DNA of 64,000 nucleotides, from NCBI GenBank assembly GCA_021819725.1, contig JAKAQR010000002.1, positions 100,751-164,750 of the forward strand, in the 5' to 3' direction. The DNA is from Actinomycetes bacterium. GTDB lineage: Bacteria > Actinomycetota > Acidimicrobiia > Acidimicrobiales > Acidimicrobiaceae. Shown here in pieces: positions 57,027 to 64,000 of this stretch. Position numbers and translations under genes: made by a program. Each line of letters starts with the position of its first letter. The first letter of the stretch is position 1. The notes beneath the pieces were generated by a model that saw only the letters and a program-made list of their open reading frames with translations, was not told where the DNA came from and searched no databases.

Positions 57027-57641
57027 TCAGCCATCCCCATCAGGGGCATCAAGGGGAGAGACGAGCTTGGCGATATCCACCCTGCGTGCCTCCGCGGGAA
57101 TCGCCTCATAGCCATGGGTGCGTGCCGCCGCCAGCGTAGCGAAGTGATCGAACGAGCGATCGAGTGCCCGTAACTCATCAACGGTTAGCCAGCCGGTGCC
57201 TTCGTGGATACCGCTAACCTCACGCCAATCCAGACTCAGCTTGCTGACAAATCTCCGATAGACCCTGAAGCGTTCGACGACGGTTGCAATCATCTGCTCT
57301 GCAAGCGCATTGAAGCCGCTCGTGAGCTCGCCAGCATCATCGGCAACGGTGATGCCAAGATACTTGAGACGCCAAGGGTGTTCCCGTCGACTGGGAACCT
57401 CAACCGCCTCCACAAAGTCATATTTTGCCAGCTGTCGAAGATGGAACGAGCAGTTGGCTGCCGTCGTTCCCAGGATGCGGGCAGCATCGGCCGCCGTGAT
57501 ACTCTCGTGCTGCCCAAGCAGATCGATCAGTGCCAGCCGTAGCGGATGCGCGAGAGCCTTGATTGAACCGACATCTGCGAGCACTCGCGTCGGCATGGGC
57601 TCATGTTGCGTCGTTGGTGGGGTACTATCTTCGTTTGGCAT
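57027..57641 (-). CDS. ArsR-family transcriptional regulator
   Basis: 204 residues with an N-terminal winged helix (20-95): IKALAHPLRLALIDLLGQHESITAADAARILGTTAANCSFHLRQLAKYDFVE is the ArsR pattern. No CxC metal site is visible in the recognition helix. The C-terminal half (about 100-190) is a conserved helical extension with WREVSGIHEGTGWLTVDELR. GGAGG lies 4 nt before the ATG. The ligand is unknown. The nearest downstream DNA is the IS607 relic, so the target could be its own gene or gadB upstream. Confidence 0.85.
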   Translation of the reverse strand: MPNEDSTPPTTQHEPMPTRVLADVGSIKALAHPLRLALIDLLGQHESITAADAARILGTTAANCSFHLRQLAKYDFVEAVEVPSRREHPWRLKYLGITVADDAGELTSGFNALAEQMIATVVERFRVYRRFVSKLSLDWREVSGIHEGTGWLTVDELRALDRSFDHFATLAAARTHGYEAIPAEARRVDIAKLVSPLDAPDGDG

Positions 57642-57774
57642 ACATCCTCCATGAGGAGCGACAGGACTACACGATCACCATGCCCGATCACGATCCGCTG
57701 CCACTCCAGTATGACACAGCATCCTATGGGCAACGTCGTGCGTGCCCATCCTCCTTACGGTGCAATACAAAGCG

Positions 57775-59175
57775 CTAGTGATGGAAGCCGTTGACATGCG
57801 ACGATGTGGGCATAGGAGCGTCAAGCTCCTCGAGTTCCTGGACGGCTCGCTTGATATCGTCGACAAACAACGCGGCCATGTCACTTCGGAAGCCGTTGCG
57901 CAAGACCGCTCTCATGATCAGCTCATCCGACAAATTATCGGGCATTGGATAGACCGGTACCTGCCATCCACGCTCCCGCAGCTTCGAAGAGAGATGGTGG
58001 AGGTTCCAGTTGGGGTTTGCATCGGCGGTTTTGGTCCACGCAACCACCGGCAGTGCGTCACCCCGAGCGATGACCGACATCGATGCGAGATCATCGAGTC
58101 CCGCAGCGATGATGGCGGCGGTATGTTGGGTCTCGCGTTGCACCCGCGTGTAACCCTCAAAACCTAAACGGATCAGGTTGTAGTACTGGAGCAGCACTTG
58201 TGCGCCAGGACGAGAAAAATTGAGTCCGAAGGTTGGCATCTCCCCCCCAAGGTAGGAGACCTTGAAGATCAACTCGTCAGGCAACAGATCTTTGGTCCGC
58301 CACAACACCCAGCCAAGACCGGGGTAAACCAAACCATACTTGTGACCCGAAGTGTTGATCGAGTGCACGCGTTCAAGGGAGAAATCCCACACCAATTCCG
58401 GTTGGAGGAAAGGTGCAACAAAGCCACCCGATGCCGCGTCGACGTGGACCGGGATGTCGAGTTCTGTCCGGGCGGCGAGATCATCCAGCGCTCGAGTGAT
58501 CTCTGCGATAGGCTCGTAGATGCCGGTGTAGGTCACGCCGAGAATAGGAACGACGCCGATAGTTCGCTCATCGACCGCCTCAAGGACTCCACGGGCGGTG
58601 AGGTACGGCTCCTCATGGGTAATTGGGACGTAGCGCGGCTCGACCTCAAAGTAGTTCGCAAACTTCTCCCACACGACCTGCACCGATGAGCTAAAGACGA
58701 TATTGGGTCGATCGACATCCTTACCTTGAGCTCGTCGTTTGGCCATCCACCTTCGTTTCAGGGCCAGCCCAGCAAGCATACATGCCTCAGATGAGCCGGT
58801 CGTTGAAGTTCCGATCACATTTTCTGGGTCTGGTGCATGCCATAGGTCGCCGATAATCGCGATGCACCGATCCTCAATCGCGGCAGTCTGCGGGTACTCA
58901 TCCTTGTCGACAATATTCTTGTCGACTGCCTCAAGATAGAGCTGATCTGCTTCAGGCTCCATCCAGGTCGTGACAAACGTAGCAAGATTCAGTCGTGCGG
59001 AACCGTCGAGGTCGATCTCATCGCTGATCAACTGGTAAGCCGCCTGGGCGCTCATCCCAACAGGGGGAATTTGGTACTTAGGAATTTCGTGATCAGGTCC
59101 GTCAGCATACACAGGGTTCACCCGTATGCCATCAGACGTCTCGTTGGAATCATGGCCGCCACTAAGTCGAGTCAT
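57775..59175 (-). CDS. gadB: Glutamate decarboxylase
   Basis: 466 residues from the ATG at 59175, which has GGAGGAGG 8 nt upstream; longer frames lack this. The same length as E. coli GadB. PLP lysine in SINTSGHKYGLVYPGLGW; also GTSTTGSSEACMLAGLALKRRW, VHVDAASGGFVAPFLQP and the C-terminal HVNGFHH tail, whose His in E. coli closes the active site at neutral pH. Consumes cytoplasmic protons by making GABA, an acid-stress role fitting an acidophile. No antiporter gene is adjacent. Confidence 0.95.
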   Translation of the reverse strand: MTRLSGGHDSNETSDGIRVNPVYADGPDHEIPKYQIPPVGMSAQAAYQLISDEIDLDGSARLNLATFVTTWMEPEADQLYLEAVDKNIVDKDEYPQTAAIEDRCIAIIGDLWHAPDPENVIGTSTTGSSEACMLAGLALKRRWMAKRRAQGKDVDRPNIVFSSSVQVVWEKFANYFEVEPRYVPITHEEPYLTARGVLEAVDERTIGVVPILGVTYTGIYEPIAEITRALDDLAARTELDIPVHVDAASGGFVAPFLQPELVWDFSLERVHSINTSGHKYGLVYPGLGWVLWRTKDLLPDELIFKVSYLGGEMPTFGLNFSRPGAQVLLQYYNLIRLGFEGYTRVQRETQHTAAIIAAGLDDLASMSVIARGDALPVVAWTKTADANPNWNLHHLSSKLRERGWQVPVYPMPDNLSDELIMRAVLRNGFRSDMAALFVDDIKRAVQELEELDAPMPTSSHVNGFHH

Positions 59176-59230
59176 CGTATCGTCCTCCTCCGGACAAGGA
59201 TAGCAGACGCCCCTTGGCGAACACTGAGTG

Positions 59231-60124
59231 CTAGGAGGAGGCAAGCTCCTCGACGATGGCGTTATTGAGCACTGGCCACCGATTCTTTGCCCACCCACCA
59301 AAAGGTTTTGCGCCAAGAAAGACGGCGAAAAACCGCTGGGTGGGATCGATCCACAGAAAAGAGCCGCTCTGTCCAAAATGACCATAGCTCTGCTCCGATA
59401 CCGCCGATCCCATCCAATGTGGTGACTTCGTGCCCCGCACCTCGGGTCCAAGACCCCACGAGTTGGGGTCTTGACGACCAAAGCCTGGCAACACACCGAC
59501 CAGTTCAGGGGCAAAGGGAGTGCGAAGAGCCATGAGGGTTTCGCTGGTAACAAGCGAAGGATAGCACAGCACCCTCACCAAACTGACGAGATCAGCGATT
59601 GTCCCAACGAGCCCAAAGGCGGCCCCTGTGACTGGTCCTGTAGCGAGTAGACCTGGAGGATAGCTAGCTTGAGTCATGCCAGCAGGCTCCAAGACGGCCT
59701 CCCTCGCATAGTGATTAAAGGGCATTGTGCAGTGCTGCGCGATTCCATAACCCAGCAGTTCATAGCCGAGGTTGGAGTACATGCGCCGTTCATGCGGCGC
59801 GCAAATCGGTCGAACCTGCCAAGGCGTGCTCATAGACACATCGGCTACCTCGCCAGTAGGAAGACCCGACGCATGCGCCAGGAGATCCTCCACGATGAGT
59901 TGATAGTCACCCAGCGGCTCCCACCGCTGCAGGGAAGCCTCCTCAATAGCCACATGCACTGCGAGTGCGGTGACCAGCTTCGAGACCGAGGCCCAAGGCC
60001 GCGCAATATTGCCTTGGCTCTGATACCGTACCACGAGTTCCTCAGCGCCGACGTACCCGTAGGCGAGATCCTCACCTGGGCGCAGCGCATCCCCTATGGC
60101 AGCACCCATCGCTACCCGACTCAA
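59231..60124 (-). CDS. Serine hydrolase, beta-lactamase family
   Basis: 297 residues. SxxK motif WASVSKLVTALAV, Y-x-N as MYSNLGYELLGYGI and an HxG-like HFGQSGSFLWID near the C-terminus, the three motifs of class C beta-lactamase-type esterases. Shorter than the hydrolase at 54844 and only distantly similar. TTG start at 60124, or ATG at 60109; it follows trxA by 8 nt and is probably co-transcribed. No signal peptide. Substrate unknown. Confidence 0.85.
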   Translation of the reverse strand: MSRVAMGAAIGDALRPGEDLAYGYVGAEELVVRYQSQGNIARPWASVSKLVTALAVHVAIEEASLQRWEPLGDYQLIVEDLLAHASGLPTGEVADVSMSTPWQVRPICAPHERRMYSNLGYELLGYGIAQHCTMPFNHYAREAVLEPAGMTQASYPPGLLATGPVTGAAFGLVGTIADLVSLVRVLCYPSLVTSETLMALRTPFAPELVGVLPGFGRQDPNSWGLGPEVRGTKSPHWMGSAVSEQSYGHFGQSGSFLWIDPTQRFFAVFLGAKPFGGWAKNRWPVLNNAIVEELASS

Positions 60125-60132
60125 TGAAGGCC

Positions 60133-60504
60133 TTACTCGGCTGCTGCCTCTTGTTCGGCGATCTGTCGTCGAACCTCATCCATGTCGAGCGCCTCGATCT
60201 GGGAGATGATCTCGGCAAGAGCTTGGCGAGGCAATGCACCGGGCTGCGCGTAGAGCAATACCTGGTCACGAAAGGCCATCAACGTCGGAATCGACATGAT
60301 CTGAAACGCCTGAGCAAGCTCTCGCTCTGCCTCTGTATCAACCTTGCCAAAGACGATATCTGGGTGTTCCTGAGAGAGTTCATCGTAGACCGGAGCGAAC
60401 GCCCGACACGGCCCACACCAGGCTGCCCAAAAGTCGACCAGCACGATTCCGTTACTCTCGACCGTCTCGTTGAAGTCCGCTGCTGTCAAATTACGTGTTG
60501 CCAT
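60133..60504 (-). CDS. trxA: Thioredoxin
   Basis: 123 residues with the active site WCGPC (29-33) in VLVDFWAAWCGPCRAFAPV and the cis-proline segment IMSIPTLMAFRD. An acidic C-terminal extension (MDEVRRQIAEQEAAAE) is longer than in classical TrxA. ATG with GAGGAAGGAAAG upstream and a TATAAT promoter box at 60535-60540. Cytoplasmic disulfide reductant. Confidence 0.93.
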   Translation of the reverse strand: MATRNLTAADFNETVESNGIVLVDFWAAWCGPCRAFAPVYDELSQEHPDIVFGKVDTEAERELAQAFQIMSIPTLMAFRDQVLLYAQPGALPRQALAEIISQIEALDMDEVRRQIAEQEAAAE

Positions 60505-60534
60505 CTCTTTCCTTCCTCGATAACGACTTTAACA

Positions 60535-60540
60535 ATTATA
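60535..60540 (-). promoter_or_regulatory. -10 box (TATAAT) upstream of trxA
   Basis: A consensus TATAAT on the minus strand, between the tRNA-Leu 3' end and trxA, about 30 nt before the trxA ATG. No good -35 at 16-18 nt. Confidence 0.5.
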
Positions 60541-60566
60541 CCCCCACTGGTATTCCAGCGTTACCG

Positions 60567-60649
60567 TACCCGGAGCGGGAGTCGAACCCGCATGGCCCAA
60601 AGGCCCGGGGGGTTTAAGCCCCCTGCGTCTACCATTCCGCCATCCGGGC
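60567..60649 (-). tRNA. tRNA-Leu (anticodon UAA)
   Basis: A class II tRNA with a long variable arm. Acceptor GCCCGGA/TCCGGGT (terminal G-U), anticodon stem GGGGG/CCCCC with loop CTTAAAC giving TAA, variable arm GGGCC-TTT-GGGCC-type, T-arm GCGGG-TTCGACT-CCCGC and discriminator A as in tRNA-Leu. It starts 5 nt after the DUF501 gene stop, so it is probably processed from the same transcript. Reads UUA codons. Confidence 0.93.
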
Positions 60650-60654
60650 GCTCG

Positions 60655-61161
60655 TCACCTACTCGATGTCGCACCTAACAGGAGACCCTCAAGTAGTTCA
60701 CGATCGGACTGGTAGAGTCTCCACGTCGCCCATACCCCGACAGGAGTAAACCCTCCAGCCAAGTAAAAGGCGACATGTGCATGGAGACACTTTACACCCG
60801 CTCGGGCACCACCAACACCGCGACCCTGCATATGAGCAAGTGCTGGTCGGCCGCTTCGATAGCTCGTATTGGCCAGATCTAGCGCCTCCCGGCTCACCGA
60901 AGCGCCCGCCTGACGCACGCCACCATGTGATTCCAACCGCGAGACGGCAGCAACCAACGAACGGTCGACCAACCAGAACCAGTTGGACTGCGGAGTACCC
61001 TTGCGATCAAAGGGCGCAAGTTCGATGACGATCGGACGTCCAGTAGCGGACCTGAAGGCGGCACGAAACGGAATCTCTGCGATCCGACCAAGCTGTTCCT
61101 CTACCCAGAGGTGATCATCCGCATCGGAAACCCACGCCGACTCAGACGTGCTGGCGCCCAC
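60655..61161 (-). CDS. DUF501 family protein
   Basis: 168 residues of the actinobacterial DUF501 family: RPIVIELAPFDRKGTPQSNWFWL, LVAAVSRLESHGGV and the hallmark RGVGGARAGVKCLHAHVAFYLAGG with Cys and His residues, near which metal binding is plausible. Function unknown. GTG start inside the end of coxG (20-nt overlap). Followed within 5 nt by tRNA-Leu. Confidence 0.85.
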   Translation of the reverse strand: MGASTSESAWVSDADDHLWVEEQLGRIAEIPFRAAFRSATGRPIVIELAPFDRKGTPQSNWFWLVDRSLVAAVSRLESHGGVRQAGASVSREALDLANTSYRSGRPALAHMQGRGVGGARAGVKCLHAHVAFYLAGGFTPVGVWATWRLYQSDRELLEGLLLGATSSR

Positions 61162-61777
61162 GCCTACGAACCAGAACCGCGGTGACGATCAAAACGGCTG
61201 CCACCGGAGCAAGGCGCTTGATGATGGGCTTTGCCAAGACACGAAGGGCATTGAGTTCTTGGGGTTCCTCCTCGACACGGACCTCGTGCTCTTCTCCAGC
61301 GCTATCCACCTCCTCGACCTCCCCAGACTCGCTCTGGCCAATCAAGGCGGCGAGCCGTTGGGCAAACTCGCCCATGAGTTTCTCAGAGACTTCGTTCAGC
61401 ACTCCACGTCCGAACTGCGCAACCCTGCCTGCGATCGTGAGATCCACGTCGACCGTCACCCGAGTCGTCTCGTCTCCCTCGGGAATCAGACGGGCCGTAA
61501 CGACCGCACTGGCGTTACCCTGGCCCTTGGTCTCTCGACCCTCTGCACGCAACACAGCGATGTGATGCTCTTGATCCTTGGACTCGAAACGTGCGACACC
61601 TGCGTAGTTCGCCGTGATGGGACCAACCTTGATCTTCACGGATCCTTTATGCTCATCACCCTCAACCGAGGAGAGTGATGCACCGGGGAGGCAGGGTGCG
61701 ATCTGCTCGAGATCGGTCAGGATCTCCCATGCACGATCCACTCCGACTGGTACGATGAACTCGTTTACAATCTCCAT
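61142..61777 (-). CDS. CoxG-type SRPBCC protein
   Basis: 211 residues. The first 150 are an SRPBCC/CoxG domain: FIVPVGVDRAWEILTDLEQIAPCLPGASL, VKIKVGPITANYAGVARF and LTIAGRVAQFGRGVL. An acidic linker (about 152-175) and one C-terminal membrane helix (VAAVLIVTAVLVRRR) follow. In carboxydotrophs CoxG anchors CO dehydrogenase to the membrane. It sits in a row with a MocA-like protein and XdhC, so it probably serves a molybdenum hydroxylase encoded beyond the window. AGAGGAA precedes the ATG. Confidence 0.85.
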   Translation of the reverse strand: MEIVNEFIVPVGVDRAWEILTDLEQIAPCLPGASLSSVEGDEHKGSVKIKVGPITANYAGVARFESKDQEHHIAVLRAEGRETKGQGNASAVVTARLIPEGDETTRVTVDVDLTIAGRVAQFGRGVLNEVSEKLMGEFAQRLAALIGQSESGEVEEVDSAGEEHEVRVEEEPQELNALRVLAKPIIKRLAPVAAVLIVTAVLVRRRGRQHV

Positions 61778-61778
61778 G

Positions 61779-62375
61779 TCAATTCCTCTCTACGGCTTGT
61801 ACGTGCTCAAGATCCTGGCGAGTATCGACATCGAACGGATCTCCCGGACAAGGAACCTCTACGGCCTCGACACGATCAAAAATCGACCTCGCACCGACAT
61901 CGCCAAAGCGCTCAAGCAGGCCAAAGACCGATAGTGTCAGCTTAACAGGGTTCGCCCTCACCCCCGCATAGGTCGCGATGGCCACACCGTTCGTGCGAGC
62001 ACATACTACCCTTCTCCACGCCTCCTGGGGGATGTATGGCTGATCACCAAGGCCCACCACCACGGCGCCCAACCCTACAGCCCTTGCCCGATCCAGGGCC
62101 AACGCCAGTGAACTCGCGAGACCATCCTGTGGTCGCGGATTTCGAAGCTCCACAAAGTTCCTTGGCGACAACGACGCGATGCTTGCATCCCGCGTGACCA
62201 CGAAGTGCGCAGCGGCAGGGACCTCAGCGGCTGCATCGAGTACCCAACTCACCAACGGACGGCCGTGAAGGTCAACGAGCAACTTATGGACAGAGGAGTC
62301 AAAACGGCTCCCGAAACCGGCGGCAAGAACGACAATCCCCGTCGACCTCAGCTCCTGATCTGCCGTGTTTACCAA
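61779..62375 (-). CDS. MocA/MobA-like nucleotidyltransferase
   Basis: 198 residues of the GT-A nucleotidyltransferase fold: GIVVLAAGFGSRF, HKLLVDLHGRPLVSWVLDA, and the NTP/metal segment AVVVGLGDQPYIPQEAW; NPVKL later. Members transfer CMP or GMP to molybdopterin; with XdhC and CoxG beside it, MocA-type cytidylylation for a xanthine/CO dehydrogenase family enzyme is likely. TTG start at 62375 overlaps the xdhC stop. Confidence 0.82.
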   Translation of the reverse strand: MVNTADQELRSTGIVVLAAGFGSRFDSSVHKLLVDLHGRPLVSWVLDAAAEVPAAAHFVVTRDASIASLSPRNFVELRNPRPQDGLASSLALALDRARAVGLGAVVVGLGDQPYIPQEAWRRVVCARTNGVAIATYAGVRANPVKLTLSVFGLLERFGDVGARSIFDRVEAVEVPCPGDPFDVDTRQDLEHVQAVERN

Positions 62376-63580
62376 GTCATCGCCCCTTCGGCATGAATGG
62401 GACCTGCACTCTCCGAGAGCGAACCAGCAAGGCGACGCTCACGCCGAGCGATAATCTCAGCGAGTATCGAAACAGCGGTCTCCTGAGGAGTCCTCGCGCC
62501 GATATCGAGACCGATCGGACCGCAGACCCGTTGACGAATCTCCTCTACTGCGATTCCTTGGGTCACCAGTCGGCTGACTCGGTCAGCCTGGGTTCGTCGG
62601 GATCCCATTACGCCGATATAGCCTGCGCGAGTCGCGAGTGCCGCCTCGATAGCTGGTACGTCAAACTTTGGATCATGGGTGAGGATGCAGATGGCATCAC
62701 GCTCGCTGAGCGATGCGCCCCATGTAGTGAGGTAGTCATTCGGCCACGCCACCACGACCTCATCGGCCTTCGGGAAGCGTGCCTCAGTCGCAAAGACGGC
62801 CCGAGCGTCGACCACCACCACTCGATAACCAAGCAGTTTGGCCGCTTGCGCTAGTGCGTCACTGAAGTCCACAGCACCGAAAATCAGCATGGTTGGCGGC
62901 GGCGCTGAAACCGCCATCACCACAGCAACCTCCCTGGAACGCGACTGACCCCTTCGACCATAGGAGCGTCTCGTTCCCTGGGCCTGTTGCAACACCCCGG
63001 CAGCATCCCTTGCCACCACACGATCGAGATCCGCGTTGCCAAGGCTACCTAGCACCTCGCCATCTCCAAGGATCAGCATCGATGCACCAACCGCCGGTGG
63101 GACAACCGCACGGTTTTCTTCGACAAAGTAGGAGTCCAAGTCCTCATTCACCGAGTAGACCGTAGCGATGACGAAGGGAGTATCCTCTTGCAAAGCCTCA
63201 GCAAGACGATCGAGATAGCCGGGGGGCTCCGGTTGTACCAAGATATGGAATGTGCCGCCACAGGTCAAACCAACGGCTACCGCCTCGTCATCCGAGAATC
63301 CAAAGGCCAAGGTGGTCGCCTCCTTGGGGGTCTCGGTCCCGAGAATACCAAAACTTCGCAGTATGGGCTCCGGAGCATCGAGTCGTAACAACGCCTCGGT
63401 GACAACGGCACCCTCAACACACCCTCCTGACACCGACCCAACGACTTCGCCATCCTCGTTCACCGCCATCAAGGCACCAGGCTCTCTCGGTCCCGAACCT
63501 TCAACCGCCACAACTGTGGCGAGGGAGCAACGTTTGCCCTGTGCCCTCCACTGCAGAACTCGTTCGACTACCTCGATCAT
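62369..63580 (-). CDS. XdhC/CoxI family molybdenum enzyme maturation protein
   Basis: A 403-residue full-length XdhC. The N-terminal domain has GPREPGALMAVNEDGEVVGSVSGGCVEGAVV with the family cysteine. The C-terminal Rossmann domain has TMLIFGAVDFSDALAQAAKLLGYRVVVVDAR, CILTHDPKFDVPAIEAAL and GYIGVMGSRRTQADR. It ends with CGPIGLDIGARTPQETAVSILAEI and a GPIH tail. Inserts or delivers sulfurated molybdenum cofactor. First gene of the XdhC-MocA-CoxG row, starting 41 nt after a TnpB gene. Confidence 0.92.
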   Translation of the reverse strand: MIEVVERVLQWRAQGKRCSLATVVAVEGSGPREPGALMAVNEDGEVVGSVSGGCVEGAVVTEALLRLDAPEPILRSFGILGTETPKEATTLAFGFSDDEAVAVGLTCGGTFHILVQPEPPGYLDRLAEALQEDTPFVIATVYSVNEDLDSYFVEENRAVVPPAVGASMLILGDGEVLGSLGNADLDRVVARDAAGVLQQAQGTRRSYGRRGQSRSREVAVVMAVSAPPPTMLIFGAVDFSDALAQAAKLLGYRVVVVDARAVFATEARFPKADEVVVAWPNDYLTTWGASLSERDAICILTHDPKFDVPAIEAALATRAGYIGVMGSRRTQADRVSRLVTQGIAVEEIRQRVCGPIGLDIGARTPQETAVSILAEIIARRERRLAGSLSESAGPIHAEGAMTW

Positions 63581-63620
63581 CTAAGCACCGTTGCATCTAA
63601 GTGATTAATAGTGAGTCCAC

Positions 63621-64000
63621 TCATAATGATGCACCTCTTACAAGGTTCTCGTCTCGGACTTCATGCTCACTTGTCCAAGAGTCGTTCTTGCCTCTCCGAG
63701 CACGGCCAGTATTGCTACTGGTCTTACGCGCTCTCTCCAGGTGATAAGTCAACCCATCATCTGAACTGTCGTCTGTACCCGATAAGGGCCTGGGAACGAA
63801 CAGGGCACTGGCCTCAACTAGGCCAGGACTGGTAGCCGACCAGTCACGGATATTGAGCCCAGCATTGGCATCGCGATCCACCTCAACGTCACAGGTCTCA
63901 CAGGTCAGTCTCTTGGCGAGCTTTGCACCCATGAGTCTGCCAGAGCAGTCATGGTGGATCTGCGATGAAGGGAAGAAGCGATCAACGACGACTACCGTTA
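63621..64000 (-). CDS. TnpB-family nuclease (IS607/IS200-IS605), C-terminal end
   Basis: The frame is open to the right edge, so only the C-terminal part is seen. It reads VVVVDRFFPSSQIHHDCSG, then LTCETCDVEVDRDANAGLNIRDW: the RuvC region with a zinc-binding HxxC/CxxC pair and the last catalytic Asp in DRDANAG, as in TnpB. A basic tail of about 80 residues follows. TnpB proteins are RNA-guided nucleases of transposons whose guide RNA overlaps the gene's 3' end. No tnpA is visible; whether the element is complete cannot be judged. Confidence 0.85.
   Translation of the reverse strand, partial: TVVVVDRFFPSSQIHHDCSGRLMGAKLAKRLTCETCDVEVDRDANAGLNIRDWSATSPGLVEASALFVPRPLSGTDDSSDDGLTYHLERARKTSSNTGRARRGKNDSWTSEHEVRDENLVRGASL

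Noticed and set aside
57775..59553. A 592-residue version of GadB
   Set aside because: The extra N-terminal 126 residues run into the neighbouring hydrolase gene. The strong Shine-Dalgarno sequence at 59175 gives the family length of 466.

Overview
This 64 kb window is bacterial chromosome of moderately high G+C, densely coded with genes on both strands. The gene content points to an actinobacterium, most plausibly an acidophilic member of the Acidimicrobiia (Ferrimicrobium/Acidithrix-like). Evidence: a PASTA-domain PknB kinase, a DUF501 protein, an F420/FMN-type PPOX protein, several acyl-CoA dehydrogenases, CoxG/XdhC-type maturation proteins, glutamate decarboxylase, GatCAB with GltX and a long SerA. 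Several genes lack a Shine-Dalgarno sequence but have a TANNNT box 6-9 nt before the start codon, which suggests leaderless mRNAs. The genus cannot be fixed from the sequence alone.

Layout. 1-6.8 kb: end of a gamma-glutamyltransferase, an AidB-like acyl-CoA dehydrogenase, XdhC-like protein, class IV aminotransferase, PPOX protein, MFS transporter. 7.1-11.5 kb: tRNA-Glu, then two almost identical tandem copies (1,970 bp each) of a two-gene split cytochrome b operon. 11.7-20.4 kb: acyl-CoA dehydrogenases, 3-hydroxyacyl-CoA dehydrogenase, a 1,200-residue globin/GAF/GGDEF/EAL sensor, gltX and tRNA-Gln. 20.7-42.0 kb: an amino-acid biosynthesis block with leuA, serA, aspC, serC, leuDC, greA, leuB-ilvE-cimA, NDH-2, ilvBNC plus a membrane protein/degenerate ABC pair, and ilvD. 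42.1-55 kb: gatCAB, SCP2 protein, pknB, ligA, mnmA, glycerophosphodiesterase, an Lgt-like protein, pncB. 54.8-64 kb: two beta-lactamase-fold hydrolases, an IS607-type recombinase relic, ArsR regulator, gadB, trxA, tRNA-Leu, DUF501, coxG/mocA-like/xdhC, and the C-terminal end of a TnpB running off the right edge.

How it works together. The central block carries the genes for leucine, valine and (through citramalate) isoleucine synthesis, plus serine synthesis. Two genes too short for ordinary gene calling stand out: 12-codon leader peptides in front of leuA (MSTLASKRLLLI) and ilvB (MTIRRALVVLLR). Each stop codon runs straight into a strong hairpin followed by a U-tailed terminator hairpin. They look like ribosome-mediated attenuators for leucine and for branched-chain amino acids, built to the same plan. 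gltX, tRNA-Gln(CUG) and GatCAB together suggest Gln-tRNA is made by transamidation.

Other points of interest: homogenised cytochrome b copies with diverged flanks, a cytochrome b C-terminal partner carrying a large soluble insertion, a cimA that can only start at CTG, an ABC ATPase without Walker motifs coupled to the ilv operon, an Lgt homologue lacking its catalytic residues, and short tandem repeats at the 3' ends of leuA and ligA.
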